Numbered from the stretch's first letter, positions 24,419 through 34,975 are shown. The stretch is 64,000 nt of DNA from Sharpea porci (GCF_009695655.1 NZ_VUNM01000003.1:43097-107096), one strand, 5' to 3'. Numbers and translations are program-made. Notes: a model not told the origin generated them from the letters alone.

Positions 24419-26131
24419 ATGTTTTGGAAAAAGTATTTTAAGCCCTATAAATGGCAAGGCATTCTCGGCTTTTTCTTTAAGCTTGTTGAAGCCTTTTTTG
24501 AGTTAATGGTGCCAGTTGTAGTCGCTAAGATTATTGATCAAGGTATTGCGAAAGGCAATACGACATATATTATTCATATGGGAATTGTGATGTTTGTTTT
24601 AGCTTTAGCTGGTTATGGATCAGCTATCATCTGTCAATATTATGCCTCGTTGACATCCCAAGGCATGGGGACGTTAATGCGTAGAGATATGTTTGAAGCT
24701 ATTAATAACTATGATTATGAAGATTTGGATACTTTAGGTACACCTACACTCATTACAAGAATCACTAATGATGTCAATCAGCTTCAATTAGCGATTGCGA
24801 TGACGATTCGCTTACTGTCACGTTCACCATTTATCATTATTGGTTCACTTGTGATGGCCTTTATTCTCAACTGGCAGGTAGGCTTAGTTTTCTTAGTCAT
24901 CTCACCACTGATTGCCTTCGCTATTTATTTTGTCATGAGTCACACACAGCCTATCTATCATCGTATTAATAAGTTAATGGATAAGATCAGCTTAATCACA
25001 AGAGAAAACTTATCCGGTGTACGTGTTATTCGTGCATTCAATAAACAAGATAATGAAAAGAAGCGTTTTTTCGAAACGACAAAAGCGCAAAAAGATGAAC
25101 AAGTGCATGCGGGCTATTTATCATCACTGATGAATCCAGCCACAACAATCATCGTTAATACAGGTATTATTCTTATTCTCTATGTCAGTGCAATTAAAGT
25201 CAACTTAGGAACATTGACACAGGGAGAAGTTATCGCCTTAATTAACTATATGAACGCAATCATGCTTTCAATGTATGCCTTTGCGAATGTCATTCTTATT
25301 TATGTCAAGGCAACAGCAGCTTCGCAGCGTGTTCAAGAAGTTTTAAATCTTAAGCCAAGTATGGTTGAAGGAAGTCAAGATATGCCTGATAGCTATAACC
25401 ACTTCATTACATTTGACGATGTAAGCTTCAGCTATAAAGAAGGTCATGCTCTTGAACATCTATCATTTACGATCAATGAAGGAGAAACAGTGGGGATTAT
25501 TGGCGGTACTGGTTCAGGCAAGAGTACGCTCGTTAACTTAATTCCTCGTTTCTATGATGCCACAGAAGGTCGTATTCTCATTAAGGATCAGTCTATCAAA
25601 GATTACCAATATGATACATTGCGACATATGATTGGTATTGTTCCCCAGTCAGCAACACTCTTTAGTGGGACAATTAAAGAGAACTTGCTTTGGGGCAATA
25701 GCAGTGCAAGTGATGAAGATCTAAATCTTGCCATTAACATCTCCCAGTCAAAGGAATTTATCGACAAGTTACCTGATGACTTAAAAACAAAGATAGAAGC
25801 AGGTGGAAAGAATGTCTCTGGTGGACAGCGTCAGCGTCTTACAATTGCAAGAGCTCTTGTCAGAAAGCCAGAAATTCTCATTCTTGATGACTCAGCAAGT
25901 GCTCTTGATTTTGCGACAGATGCTAAACTTCGTCGTGATATCAAGAAAATGCATACGACTTCAATCATCGTTTCTCAACGTGTCTCTGCCATCATGAATT
26001 CGGACAAGATTCTTGTCCTAGATCATGGTAAGCTTGCAGCAATGGGTACACATGATGAACTCTTAAAGACATGTACGCTCTATCAAGAAATTGTGAAATC
26101 ACAGATGGAAGGAGAGAACAATGAAAAATAA
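24419..26131 (+). CDS. ABC exporter half-transporter with degenerate ATP site
   Basis: This is a type-IV ABC exporter subunit with six membrane helices (~15-300) and an ATPase domain. Walker A 'GGTGSGKST' is at ~361 and the signature 'VSGGQRQ' at ~465. The Walker B region reads 'ILILDDSASALD', with Asp in place of the catalytic Glu. The switch segment is 'SQRVSAI', with Gln in place of the H-loop His. This is the degenerate partner of a heterodimer, as in BmrC/TM287 types. AAGGAGAAGG fits ATG 24419. It overlaps the second subunit gene by 11 nt. Substrates are probably drugs, peptides or lipids. Confidence 0.92.
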   Translation: MFWKKYFKPYKWQGILGFFFKLVEAFFELMVPVVVAKIIDQGIAKGNTTYIIHMGIVMFVLALAGYGSAIICQYYASLTSQGMGTLMRRDMFEAINNYDYEDLDTLGTPTLITRITNDVNQLQLAIAMTIRLLSRSPFIIIGSLVMAFILNWQVGLVFLVISPLIAFAIYFVMSHTQPIYHRINKLMDKISLITRENLSGVRVIRAFNKQDNEKKRFFETTKAQKDEQVHAGYLSSLMNPATTIIVNTGIILILYVSAIKVNLGTLTQGEVIALINYMNAIMLSMYAFANVILIYVKATAASQRVQEVLNLKPSMVEGSQDMPDSYNHFITFDDVSFSYKEGHALEHLSFTINEGETVGIIGGTGSGKSTLVNLIPRFYDATEGRILIKDQSIKDYQYDTLRHMIGIVPQSATLFSGTIKENLLWGNSSASDEDLNLAINISQSKEFIDKLPDDLKTKIEAGGKNVSGGQRQRLTIARALVRKPEILILDDSASALDFATDAKLRRDIKKMHTTSIIVSQRVSAIMNSDKILVLDHGKLAAMGTHDELLKTCTLYQEIVKSQMEGENNEK

Positions 26132-27866
26132 AAATACGCTTGCACGCTTAATGCGCTTTATCTCTCCCTATAAATCCTATCTTATTTTTGCCTTAATCTT
26201 CTCCGCTGTTAATATTGTTTTTACTTTGATGACTCCAGTACTTATTGGTCGTGCAATTGATACTATGATTGGTAAAGGGAAAGTTCATTTCTCTTATCTC
26301 TCTATTCGTATTGTACAGATCATTATTACTGTTATTCTAGCTGCTATCACTAACTATCTTGTTGGTCGTTTCTCTTCTAAGATGACATTTGAAATCACAA
26401 AGGATTTACGTGATCAGTTATTTGCGAAATACCATGCCTTACCACTTAAATATATTGATTCTCATCCTCATGGTGATCTCATGAGTCGTATGATTGCGGA
26501 TATAGATTTAATTTCTGATGGCTTGCTGCAGGGCTTTACAAATCTCTTTGCCGGGGTAGCGACAATTATTGGGACAATTGGTTTCATGTTGGCCATTAAT
26601 GTCAAGATTGCCTTAATCGTCATTGTATTAACACCTATTTCTTTAATCGTATCAAGTCAGATTGCGACAAGAGTCTACAAATACTTTCAGGAACAGCTCG
26701 CTATTCGTGGAGAGCTTTCCGGTTATGTTGAAGAAATGATTGGTAATCAGAAGGTCGTTAAAGCTTTTTCACATGAGGAAGTCAATAAAGCAGACTTTGA
26801 TGAAATCAATCAGCGCTTATTTGTCAGTGGTGTCAAGAGTCAGTTCTTAGGCGCACTCGTCAATCCTTCAACACGTTTTGTGAATGCCATTGTCTATGGG
26901 GCTGTGACCATCTTTGGAGCTTTTACAGTGTTAAATGGTGGTATTACAGTTGGGGCACTTTCTTCGTTCTTAACTTATGCTTCTCAGTATACAAAGCCAT
27001 TCAATGATATCTCCAATGTCTTTACTGAACTTGAGACAGCCTTAGCTTGTGCTGATCGTGTCTTTAAGATCATTGATGAAGAGGAGATTGTTGAACCTAG
27101 AAATGCTAAGACAATTGAACATCCCCAAGGTGATATTAAGATTGATTCAGTTCAATTCTCCTATGTACCTGAAAAACCACTTATTGATGACTTTAATCTA
27201 GATGTCAAGGCGGGCCAGACAATCGCAATTGTTGGTCCAACAGGATGTGGTAAAACAACATTGATTAATTTATTGATGAGGTTTTATGATCCATTAAAGG
27301 GAACAATTACTATTGATGGCGTCAATATCCAACATATGAATCGTCATTATATGCGTTCACTCTATGGCATGGTTTTACAGGATACATGGTTATTCAAGGG
27401 GACAATTAAGGACAATATTGCATATGGATCATCAAATCCAACAGATGATCAAATCATTCAGGCAGCGAAGAATGCCCATGCGCATAAATTCATTATGCAG
27501 CTTAAAGATGGCTATAATGCTTTGCTTCAGGAAGAAGGCAGCAACCTCTCCCAAGGCCAGCGTCAGTTATTATGTATTGCCCGTATTATGTTAGCTGATC
27601 CACCAATGTTGATATTGGATGAAGCAACATCCTCAATCGATACAAGAACTGAACGTCAGATTCAGTCAGCCTTTGATGAAATGATGAAAGGTAGAACAAC
27701 CTTTATTGTTGCCCATCGTCTTTCAACCATTGAAAAAGCAGATAAGATTATAGTCATGAATGATGGTCATATTCTTGAGCAGGGTACACATAAGGAATTA
27801 CTAGCTAAGCAAGGCTTCTACCACAAGCTCTACTATTCTCAATTTGATACTTCTACAAACAGTTAG
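26121..27866 (+). CDS. ABC exporter half-transporter with canonical ATP site
   Basis: The 581-aa partner of the preceding subunit has six helices followed by an ATPase domain. Walker A 'GPTGCGKTT' is at ~371. The Walker B is 'MLILDEATSSID', with the catalytic Glu present, and the switch is 'VAHRLSTI', with its His. The signature is 'LSQGQRQ', where Gln replaces the first Gly of the canonical LSGGQ, so the site it forms in trans with the partner is asymmetric too. Start ATG 26121 has GGAGAGAA inside the previous gene. A terminator follows. Confidence 0.92.
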   Translation: MKNKNTLARLMRFISPYKSYLIFALIFSAVNIVFTLMTPVLIGRAIDTMIGKGKVHFSYLSIRIVQIIITVILAAITNYLVGRFSSKMTFEITKDLRDQLFAKYHALPLKYIDSHPHGDLMSRMIADIDLISDGLLQGFTNLFAGVATIIGTIGFMLAINVKIALIVIVLTPISLIVSSQIATRVYKYFQEQLAIRGELSGYVEEMIGNQKVVKAFSHEEVNKADFDEINQRLFVSGVKSQFLGALVNPSTRFVNAIVYGAVTIFGAFTVLNGGITVGALSSFLTYASQYTKPFNDISNVFTELETALACADRVFKIIDEEEIVEPRNAKTIEHPQGDIKIDSVQFSYVPEKPLIDDFNLDVKAGQTIAIVGPTGCGKTTLINLLMRFYDPLKGTITIDGVNIQHMNRHYMRSLYGMVLQDTWLFKGTIKDNIAYGSSNPTDDQIIQAAKNAHAHKFIMQLKDGYNALLQEEGSNLSQGQRQLLCIARIMLADPPMLILDEATSSIDTRTERQIQSAFDEMMKGRTTFIVAHRLSTIEKADKIIVMNDGHILEQGTHKELLAKQGFYHKLYYSQFDTSTNS

Positions 27867-27887
27867 CCTCATGCTAGCTGTTTTTTT
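27858..27887 (+). terminator. Terminator of the ABC exporter operon
   Basis: The imperfect stem CAGTTAGC/GCTAGCTG plus TTTTTTT overlaps the stop codon. Confidence 0.85.
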
Positions 27888-27916
27888 GGTGAAAAGAAAA
27901 GACTGGATGACCAGTC

Positions 27917-28651
27917 TTAGTTTCTAAATAAGCGTTTTAATAGACGAACATAGTGATGAGGATGCTGCAAGGAGAACTGCCCATGCGTCATACCTAGAAT
28001 CTGATACATTTGGCTATAAGGAATGGTCTCATTAATATAACGTGCTGACATGCGTGTATTATGAGGCTCTTTTTCACCAAAGATAATTAATGTTCGAGCT
28101 GAAGTGTTCTTTAAAGTAGGAGGTAAAGTGAATTTGTATTCTTCTTCAATAAAATGTTCAAAAGAAATACTAGAAATACTCTTAAGTGTTTCATGATAAC
28201 GTGTATTGAGTTCTTTAGGAAGACCTGTGGCAGCGGCCTGGCGAGAAGAAAACCAACGATATTTAGTGAGATTGGATATCGACAAGGCCACCTTAGGAGC
28301 TAGGGAGGAAAGACCCTTTGTAGGATAGAGATCGACACTCTCAATAATCGCATAATCAGCAATATTGGAATTCTTGCTGAGGACTTCAAGGACGATCTTG
28401 GACCCAAAAGCTAACCCACCTAGGGCGTAGACATGCCCATCACATTTGTTATGAATGAACATCATAATCTTATTGGCTTCATCTTCAATTGACTGAAATT
28501 CTTCATCAATACCATCAAGTATCGGTAAGACAACATGGTATTCTTTTGCTAGTTCGTCCTTAATATCCGTATATGCCCAATAAGATAATCCAATATCATG
28601 CACCAACATAATCGTTGGTAACTTTGGGTTGCCATACTCTACAAATCTCAT
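27917..28651 (-). CDS. Alpha/beta-hydrolase-fold protein lacking the serine nucleophile
   Basis: The 244-aa single-domain alpha/beta-hydrolase fold has 'IMLVHDIGLSYWAY' (oxyanion strand, HDIG instead of HGxG) and an acidic-residue strand 'LIIFGEKEP'. A late His lies in 'GMTHGQFS'. At the nucleophile elbow, where G-x-S-x-G is expected, it reads GLAFG (79-83), so the Ser is Ala81. It is therefore probably not a classical serine hydrolase and may be a binding protein or use a different mechanism. RBS AAGGAAG. It lies downstream of addA with a ~73-bp gap. Confidence 0.75.
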   Translation of the reverse strand: MRFVEYGNPKLPTIMLVHDIGLSYWAYTDIKDELAKEYHVVLPILDGIDEEFQSIEDEANKIMMFIHNKCDGHVYALGGLAFGSKIVLEVLSKNSNIADYAIIESVDLYPTKGLSSLAPKVALSISNLTKYRWFSSRQAAATGLPKELNTRYHETLKSISSISFEHFIEEEYKFTLPPTLKNTSARTLIIFGEKEPHNTRMSARYINETIPYSQMYQILGMTHGQFSLQHPHHYVRLLKRLFRN

Positions 28652-28724
28652 ATTCTCACATCTTCCTTTTCAACTATCCTATTTACAATTTTACAAAAAG
28701 TAAGGGAAATAAGCAATGATTTCC

Positions 28725-31700
28725 CTATACTTCAATCATTTGATTTGTTTCTAAATAGTATACATAGCCTTTTACTGGCTTATGGAATTGTTTTGTCAGT
28801 ATTTCTTTGTAGGTTTCTAGCTGAATACGATGTTTATCTTGTAATTTCTTGTAGGAATTGGTAGATGTGATGTGGTCTGTCTTGTAGTCAAGCACATAGA
28901 CATCATCGTCATGGATGAAGACAATATCAAAGATACCATTGATGACTTGTTCGCCATTGAAGTAGCGAAAAGGCTTTTCCTTGAAGAATGTACTTTCGGC
29001 AATAAGCTGATAGACTGCACTGTTTCTAAAGTCATCAAGATGGGGCTGATATTGACATATAAGCTGATATTCTTCATCTGTAAACATTCCTTCATCTTGT
29101 AGACGATTAATAAGAGAAGTAAAGTCTGTTTGATCGAATGGACAATAATAAAGGACATTATGAACAAGTGTACCAAGACTTAAGGCTTCTTCACGTTTTG
29201 ATGATTGATTTTCAAGATGTTCAAAGCCTTCTTCATCAGCTAATGCTTGTAATGTTGTTACGGCAATGGAACGTTCTTTGTCCTGATAAGGATAGACATA
29301 GTTGTAATAATCTTGAACTTTATGATATTGGTCTATGGCATCAAGGGCGTGCTTTTGAGGCATTGTGCTTGTGATATCGGCTAAGCTTTGTATTTCAAGA
29401 TGGAAACGTGCTAGGGCTGTTTCTTCATTATTGAGCTTTGAGAAGCCTGTACGTCTTAAATCAAGATTTGGTGTAATAGAAGGAATGAAGTGCTTGAGAT
29501 CATTCTCGACATCAGGATGACGCATTAAAGCCATCATGATCCAGTCAAAGAAACAATTCACTTTTCTAAGATGGTTGTTGAAGATGACGGTGTTGTTGGA
29601 AGGACGATTCGGGTCGCTCTCGTTAGCTTGTACTTTGGCGGCAAGATCAATGAGGCGCTTTTCATCATCAATAATACCAGTCATAATCAATTTCTTTTCA
29701 GCACGCGTTAAGGCGACATAGAGAATACGCATCTCTTCATCAACAGCTTCTTTATGAATGGCTTTTCCAATGAGATTACGATAGGGATTTTCATATTCCA
29801 CAAGAACATTCCCAAATTCATCTGTCTCTCTGAATTGACGATATTTAGAAGCAATACCATTAGCCTGATCCATCAAGATATAAGATGTTTCATCAGTAGT
29901 ATTAAATTTATGCTGCATATTAGAAAGGAAAACCACTTTAAACTGCAAACCTTTTGATTTATGAATTGTCATAAATTCAACGGCATTGCTTTCATCACTA
30001 GCAATTTTACCTGGTGACTTCTGGACACCTGAATCGACAAAGTCCACAAAGTCCTCAAGATAGCGATATTCATTGCTTGAACGAGCGAGTTCTACCAATG
30101 TATCAATATTACTAGAGCGTTGTTCACCATTAATAAGTGAAGAAACAAAGTCCTGATAACGACTTGCTTCTAGAATCGCAATGAGGGTTTCGTAAGGTGA
30201 TGAAGTAAGGGCAATTTTCCGCAAATTTTCAAAAGTATCGATAAAGAGAACACTCTTATAAGTTCCTGCTTTCTTCACATCTTCATAGAGACTTTCAGGC
30301 TGTTCACTTTGATCACGTAAGGCAAGAAGCTCATTTTCATCAAAGTGGGAAAAGACAAAGTTATTATGGAGTACACTTGTCATGGCAATATCATCATAGG
30401 GATTAATAAGTGCTTTCAGGAGGGCAATAAGAGAAAGAGCTTCATTTGAATCAAAGAGACCTTTGGAAAGTGTAATGTTGGCAGGAATGCCATAATTTTC
30501 AAAGATTTTTTTGTAGGTAATGAAGTCAGTTGTATTACGCATTAAGATGGCAAAGTCTTTGAATGCATAACCATCTTCTTCATGCATCTTGATAATCTTA
30601 GAAGCAATCATGTGGGCTTCTAGCTCAGATTTAGTATAGTCCTTTGTTTTCTCGCTAAAGCCAATCATGACTTCGCTATCATAATCATGAATAAGGCTTA
30701 ATTCTTCTAAGCTTCTCTTTTTAACGACATAATCATATCTTAATAAGGCATTAGGGTCATTGAAGTACTCAAGACCACCAATTTCATTATCCATAATACA
30801 ATCAAAAATATAATTAATACTATCAAGAACAGCCTTCTCACTACGATAATTATGTTTTAAATCAATACGGATAAACTGATCTTGATCAGTAGCTAATTCA
30901 TAAGGAACATAACTATCAAACTTTTCTTTAAAGATTCTTGGATCGGCCTGACGGAAACGATAGATGGATTGTTTCATATCACCTACCATGAACATTGGTA
31001 CAACCTGTAAGCCTTTATGATCATGAGCTTGTCCCGCAAGCTTTAAGACAAGATTTTCTTGTATCTGGTTTGTATCCTGATATTCATCAAGCATGATTTC
31101 CTTAAGGGAGGCATTGATGGTTTGAAGGACAGGAAGATCGTCTGAGAGCAGTTTTGTGGCATATTCTTCTAAGTCGTGGAAGTCAAGCTGATTGAGGCGT
31201 TTCTTTTCTTCACGGTAAGCGAACTGGAAGGATTCGAGCAGGCCACCATTTCCAAGCAAGAATTGAATATCTTGGAAGCTTAAATTTAAGAGCTCTTCAA
31301 ATTCATGCAAGTCTTCAATCCAGATAAGTTCCTTCAATCCATTAATAGGAGCCATAACAGCTTTCTTTAAATTTTCAAAACGTTTACGTCTTTGATCATC
31401 CTTCTCTATTCCCATCTCCTTCCATGCCATATTGACAGAAGAAGCAGGTTTGTCTTTAAGCAGGGAACAGAATGTATCATAAGTCAATGGATGTTTAAAG
31501 GCATCTACATGACTCATAAGATATGTACTGAGTGACTCAGCAATCGATACTTTCTTTTCGTTGCCAGTAAAGAAGGATTCAAAGTTCTCTTTTGAACAAT
31601 AGTTTTCTAGCGTATTGTAGTTAGATAAAGCATCTTCAAAGGCATCCTTGTAGCTTCTTACTAGTAAGCTAAAGATGGGGGAAGATGAGAAATCATCAAT

Positions 31701-32294
31701 GTGATAGTATGTCTGATAGAATTCTTGTAAAGTTTCTTGGAAATTGACATAGGAGCCAGTAGATGAATTGTAGTTGATGAGTGTCTTTTTGAGGTCATCA
31801 AAGTTATTTTTTAAGTTATGACGACGACAATAATCCTGGAATTGAGGATTGACAACCCACTTATGGAAACATTGATCAAGCACCGTACTTTGAATAAGTT
31901 CAGGTGAAGCATTGACTTCAAATCCTGGCATCACACCAACAAGATAGCCATATTTCTCTAAGAGTACTTTACAGAATGAGTCAAAGGTTGTCATATAGGA
32001 CTGAGGAAGCTTGAGGAGCTGGCGTTCGATATGGGCTTTTGTCTCTTGGTCAATAGATGGATCAGCTAAGTCTTCATGAAGCTGCAAGCTTAAACGCTGT
32101 TTCATTTCTTTACCAGCTGCATCTGTAAAAGTGAGGACAAGAAAGTTATCTATTTCATAACGATCACCCTCAATCAAACGACGCATTCTCTCAACCAGAA
32201 TCCTTGTCTTACCTGAGCCAGCTGGCGCACTGACAAGAATGGTCTTGCCCCTTGTCATAATGGCTTGTTCTTGTTCTTTATTGAAGCTACTCAT
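28725..32294 (-). CDS. addA: ATP-dependent helicase/nuclease subunit A
   Basis: AddA is the UvrD-like helicase and nuclease subunit of the AddAB recombination complex, which processes double-strand breaks at Chi and loads RecA. The 1189-aa protein is close to the B. subtilis length. Walker A 'APAGSGKT' is at 23-30. 'LDEYQDTNQIQ' is helicase motif II, with 'GDMKQSIYRFR' (III), 'NYRSEKAVL' (IV) and 'TIHKSKGLQF' (V) following. The C-terminal RecB-like nuclease reads 'IFDIVFIHDDDVYVLDYKTD'. The start overlaps the end of addB by 8 nt, so the genes are coupled. Confidence 0.95.
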   Translation of the reverse strand: MSSFNKEQEQAIMTRGKTILVSAPAGSGKTRILVERMRRLIEGDRYEIDNFLVLTFTDAAGKEMKQRLSLQLHEDLADPSIDQETKAHIERQLLKLPQSYMTTFDSFCKVLLEKYGYLVGVMPGFEVNASPELIQSTVLDQCFHKWVVNPQFQDYCRRHNLKNNFDDLKKTLINYNSSTGSYVNFQETLQEFYQTYYHIDDFSSSPIFSLLVRSYKDAFEDALSNYNTLENYCSKENFESFFTGNEKKVSIAESLSTYLMSHVDAFKHPLTYDTFCSLLKDKPASSVNMAWKEMGIEKDDQRRKRFENLKKAVMAPINGLKELIWIEDLHEFEELLNLSFQDIQFLLGNGGLLESFQFAYREEKKRLNQLDFHDLEEYATKLLSDDLPVLQTINASLKEIMLDEYQDTNQIQENLVLKLAGQAHDHKGLQVVPMFMVGDMKQSIYRFRQADPRIFKEKFDSYVPYELATDQDQFIRIDLKHNYRSEKAVLDSINYIFDCIMDNEIGGLEYFNDPNALLRYDYVVKKRSLEELSLIHDYDSEVMIGFSEKTKDYTKSELEAHMIASKIIKMHEEDGYAFKDFAILMRNTTDFITYKKIFENYGIPANITLSKGLFDSNEALSLIALLKALINPYDDIAMTSVLHNNFVFSHFDENELLALRDQSEQPESLYEDVKKAGTYKSVLFIDTFENLRKIALTSSPYETLIAILEASRYQDFVSSLINGEQRSSNIDTLVELARSSNEYRYLEDFVDFVDSGVQKSPGKIASDESNAVEFMTIHKSKGLQFKVVFLSNMQHKFNTTDETSYILMDQANGIASKYRQFRETDEFGNVLVEYENPYRNLIGKAIHKEAVDEEMRILYVALTRAEKKLIMTGIIDDEKRLIDLAAKVQANESDPNRPSNNTVIFNNHLRKVNCFFDWIMMALMRHPDVENDLKHFIPSITPNLDLRRTGFSKLNNEETALARFHLEIQSLADITSTMPQKHALDAIDQYHKVQDYYNYVYPYQDKERSIAVTTLQALADEEGFEHLENQSSKREEALSLGTLVHNVLYYCPFDQTDFTSLINRLQDEGMFTDEEYQLICQYQPHLDDFRNSAVYQLIAESTFFKEKPFRYFNGEQVINGIFDIVFIHDDDVYVLDYKTDHITSTNSYKKLQDKHRIQLETYKEILTKQFHKPVKGYVYYLETNQMIEV

Positions 32295-34914
32295 TGTCGT
32301 TGCCCTCCTTTAAAGTGTTGAGATATTTACTTTTGATGAGCTTGTTTTCATTATAGAAGACATCAAAGAGACAAACACTCTTATAATCACAGAATGTACA
32401 TGGGTAGATGGCTGCATTTTTATTGTCGGATTGGGTTGGGAAAATAGGAATATTACCTGCTCTCAGCTTTTCATAGAGGTCGGTAATATAGTCAGTAATA
32501 CAGGCCATAAGAAAATCTAATTTCTCCTTTGAAATGATATGACTATGGGAATCAGGCTCACCATTCGTCTTGAGCTTGACAGGAATGGATGTGATATCAC
32601 AAGCATTTGTGACTGTATACTTCTCATCATCAATGACATAGCCTTTCATTGTAAACTGGGCATGATATTTATCGAGGTCGAATTTTGAATGAAGGGTATA
32701 TTTTTTATCAATCGCATGTGTCAGAATACGGCGTTTCATCGAATAATAAAGTATTGCGCCAGGATCTAAGTTTGTCTCTTTCTTCAACAAATCAAGATAG
32801 ACAAGCATCTGGATATTAAAGCCCTGTGCTGCAAAGTCCAAATTAAGATCCTTATCCCCACTCTTATAATCAATAATACGCATATAATGATCAAAACAAT
32901 CCACACGATCAATAATCCCTCCCACAGGAATATCTCCAAACATCCCTTGTACTGGCTGCTCATATCCAGTCACAGTAAAAGAATCATGATCCAACTGATT
33001 TCTTACAACCCGCACATTCACTTTCATATCTTCAACCAAGTGATCAATAAAGAATTTATTGATCATATTCGCCTGATATTTCTTTTCAAGATGATCATGA
33101 ATATAATCAAAAGCATGTTCATGAACATGTTCAGGATCATCCAGACATTTCTCCATAATATAATGAGCTAATGAACCTAATTCCGTAGGCTTAAGACTAT
33201 CATCAATCGTAGGATAAATACGTAAACCATATTTTAAGTAATACTGGAAGGGACACTTGTTGTAGGTTTCAATACGACTCACACTCATCCCTTTACCAAG
33301 ACGATCACGATAGACTTCATCAATGATCACCGCATTATTCTTAGAAGCAATATAGTTATCAATGGCTTCGTTAATAGGATGATCAGGCAGTCTTGAACCT
33401 CTTAAATAGAGCTGTTCATGATGAATCATCATAGAAATTGATGGTTCAGTCAGTTCATAAAGATCTTCAAAACGACTCATCAGGGTTGACTTCATAACTT
33501 CCTTACCATCCATATCGGCATTACTGTAGGAAAGGGTGAGAGAAGACAAAGGATTATGAAGAGTGCGAATAATCTGCATATAAATCAGTCCCTGGCGTTC
33601 AATTAGAGAAAGGGGATGAACGGTCATATGGCTGAAGTCTTCTTCAAGAAGAATACCTTCATCACTAATAACCTCTGGTACACTGCCTTCATTTAAGCCA
33701 AGAATATAGAGATGCTTAGGAGTTGCACTTAGGGCATGATGAAAATCGGTGACGATAATGGCATCATGTGTTGGTTCACTCACCTGATGACTGCTTAAAA
33801 TATGGACAAGGAAGTAGAAGTATTCATAGGGCGTGATGGAATCATCGCTATTGAATTGTTCTAGTAAAGCTTTGTAGTCATTATTGAGATCAAGCTTGTT
33901 AAGGGCTTGACTGATATCATGGAATGTCTGTAGCTGCATAGTAGGGAGGGCATTTTTGATTTTGATGAACGAAGGATCATAGTAGAAGAGTGTTGTATCT
34001 TCGATTGTATGACTATAGTGCCATTGATCAAAGATTGTCTTTAAATAATCCTGATACAAATCATCTTTGGTAATGATCATAAAATCAGAAAAATGGGCTT
34101 TCTCCTTCACAATCTTTTCTTTGATATCAGCTGTGACTTTGAGAATTTCCTGGCGATAATTTCCACCCCTGATGACATGAGCTTCACCAATCTTGTCAAC
34201 AGGAACAATATCAAAAAGATGCTTGGCAATTCCATCTTGATCAGTATGATGATTGATATGAGGTCCTTCATAGAAGTGATGAAGAACGCATTCTAGACGC
34301 TCTTCGCCATCACAGCTTAAAAGCATTGTGACATTTGTATAAGCATCAAGCTTTGTAAAAAGAGCACGTTGACTGAGGCTGACATAGTCATCACCAATGA
34401 CATAGATATCCTCATTGATACTTTCATCGATATAATCAAGAACAACCTCATCTAAAGAAAAATAAGTATTATCAATATGTAGTAAATGATCAATCGTCTT
34501 AAGCTCAGCAAGCTTTTCACGAGTAAGATCATTATCAACATCTTCATAAGGGATTTTGTTTTCATGCAAGAGCTTTAAAGCTTTTATGATTTCATCAATT
34601 AAGCTATAGGGATTGGTTGAAAGTTTGAAAAATTGAAAGGTGTTTGTGAGTAGGATATGTCTAATGTTGTAGACTAGTGTTGGGGTATTGTATATCTTTG
34701 TATTAAAGATATGTTTTTTGACTAGTAAGTCTCTTTCAAAGTTAATGAGTGACTTGATTTCAATATTAAAGAGAACATCAGTATGTTGGAAAAAGATGTC
34801 TTCGACATATTCAGGATGTTCTGTAATGATGATAGTGGGTGTTGATGTAGTGGCAATCTCTTTGGCAAGTGTATCAAGCTTGTGATAGAGATCAAAGCCT
34901 TCAATAATCTGCAT
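32287..34914 (-). CDS. addB: ATP-dependent helicase/nuclease subunit B (short, AddB/RexB-like)
   Basis: This is the partner nuclease of AddA. The C-terminal RecB-like nuclease has 'GGIIDRVDCFDHYMRIIDYK' and a four-cysteine 4Fe-4S clasp: 'CPFQYYLKYG' (first Cys) and 'CTFCDYKSVC' (C-x2-C-x5-C), as in B. subtilis AddB. At 875 aa it is some 300 residues shorter than B. subtilis AddB. The N-terminus (MQIIEGFDLYHKLDTL) has no Walker A, so the helicase-like domain is shortened or inactive, recalling streptococcal RexB. RBS TAGGAGGAAT. It is the first gene of the addBA operon. Confidence 0.88.
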   Translation of the reverse strand: MQIIEGFDLYHKLDTLAKEIATTSTPTIIITEHPEYVEDIFFQHTDVLFNIEIKSLINFERDLLVKKHIFNTKIYNTPTLVYNIRHILLTNTFQFFKLSTNPYSLIDEIIKALKLLHENKIPYEDVDNDLTREKLAELKTIDHLLHIDNTYFSLDEVVLDYIDESINEDIYVIGDDYVSLSQRALFTKLDAYTNVTMLLSCDGEERLECVLHHFYEGPHINHHTDQDGIAKHLFDIVPVDKIGEAHVIRGGNYRQEILKVTADIKEKIVKEKAHFSDFMIITKDDLYQDYLKTIFDQWHYSHTIEDTTLFYYDPSFIKIKNALPTMQLQTFHDISQALNKLDLNNDYKALLEQFNSDDSITPYEYFYFLVHILSSHQVSEPTHDAIIVTDFHHALSATPKHLYILGLNEGSVPEVISDEGILLEEDFSHMTVHPLSLIERQGLIYMQIIRTLHNPLSSLTLSYSNADMDGKEVMKSTLMSRFEDLYELTEPSISMMIHHEQLYLRGSRLPDHPINEAIDNYIASKNNAVIIDEVYRDRLGKGMSVSRIETYNKCPFQYYLKYGLRIYPTIDDSLKPTELGSLAHYIMEKCLDDPEHVHEHAFDYIHDHLEKKYQANMINKFFIDHLVEDMKVNVRVVRNQLDHDSFTVTGYEQPVQGMFGDIPVGGIIDRVDCFDHYMRIIDYKSGDKDLNLDFAAQGFNIQMLVYLDLLKKETNLDPGAILYYSMKRRILTHAIDKKYTLHSKFDLDKYHAQFTMKGYVIDDEKYTVTNACDITSIPVKLKTNGEPDSHSHIISKEKLDFLMACITDYITDLYEKLRAGNIPIFPTQSDNKNAAIYPCTFCDYKSVCLFDVFYNENKLIKSKYLNTLKEGNDNE

Positions 34915-34975
34915 AGCTATTCCTCCTAGACCCTATTCTAGCAGTTTTTAAAAGTGCTTGCATAAAAAAGGGGCG

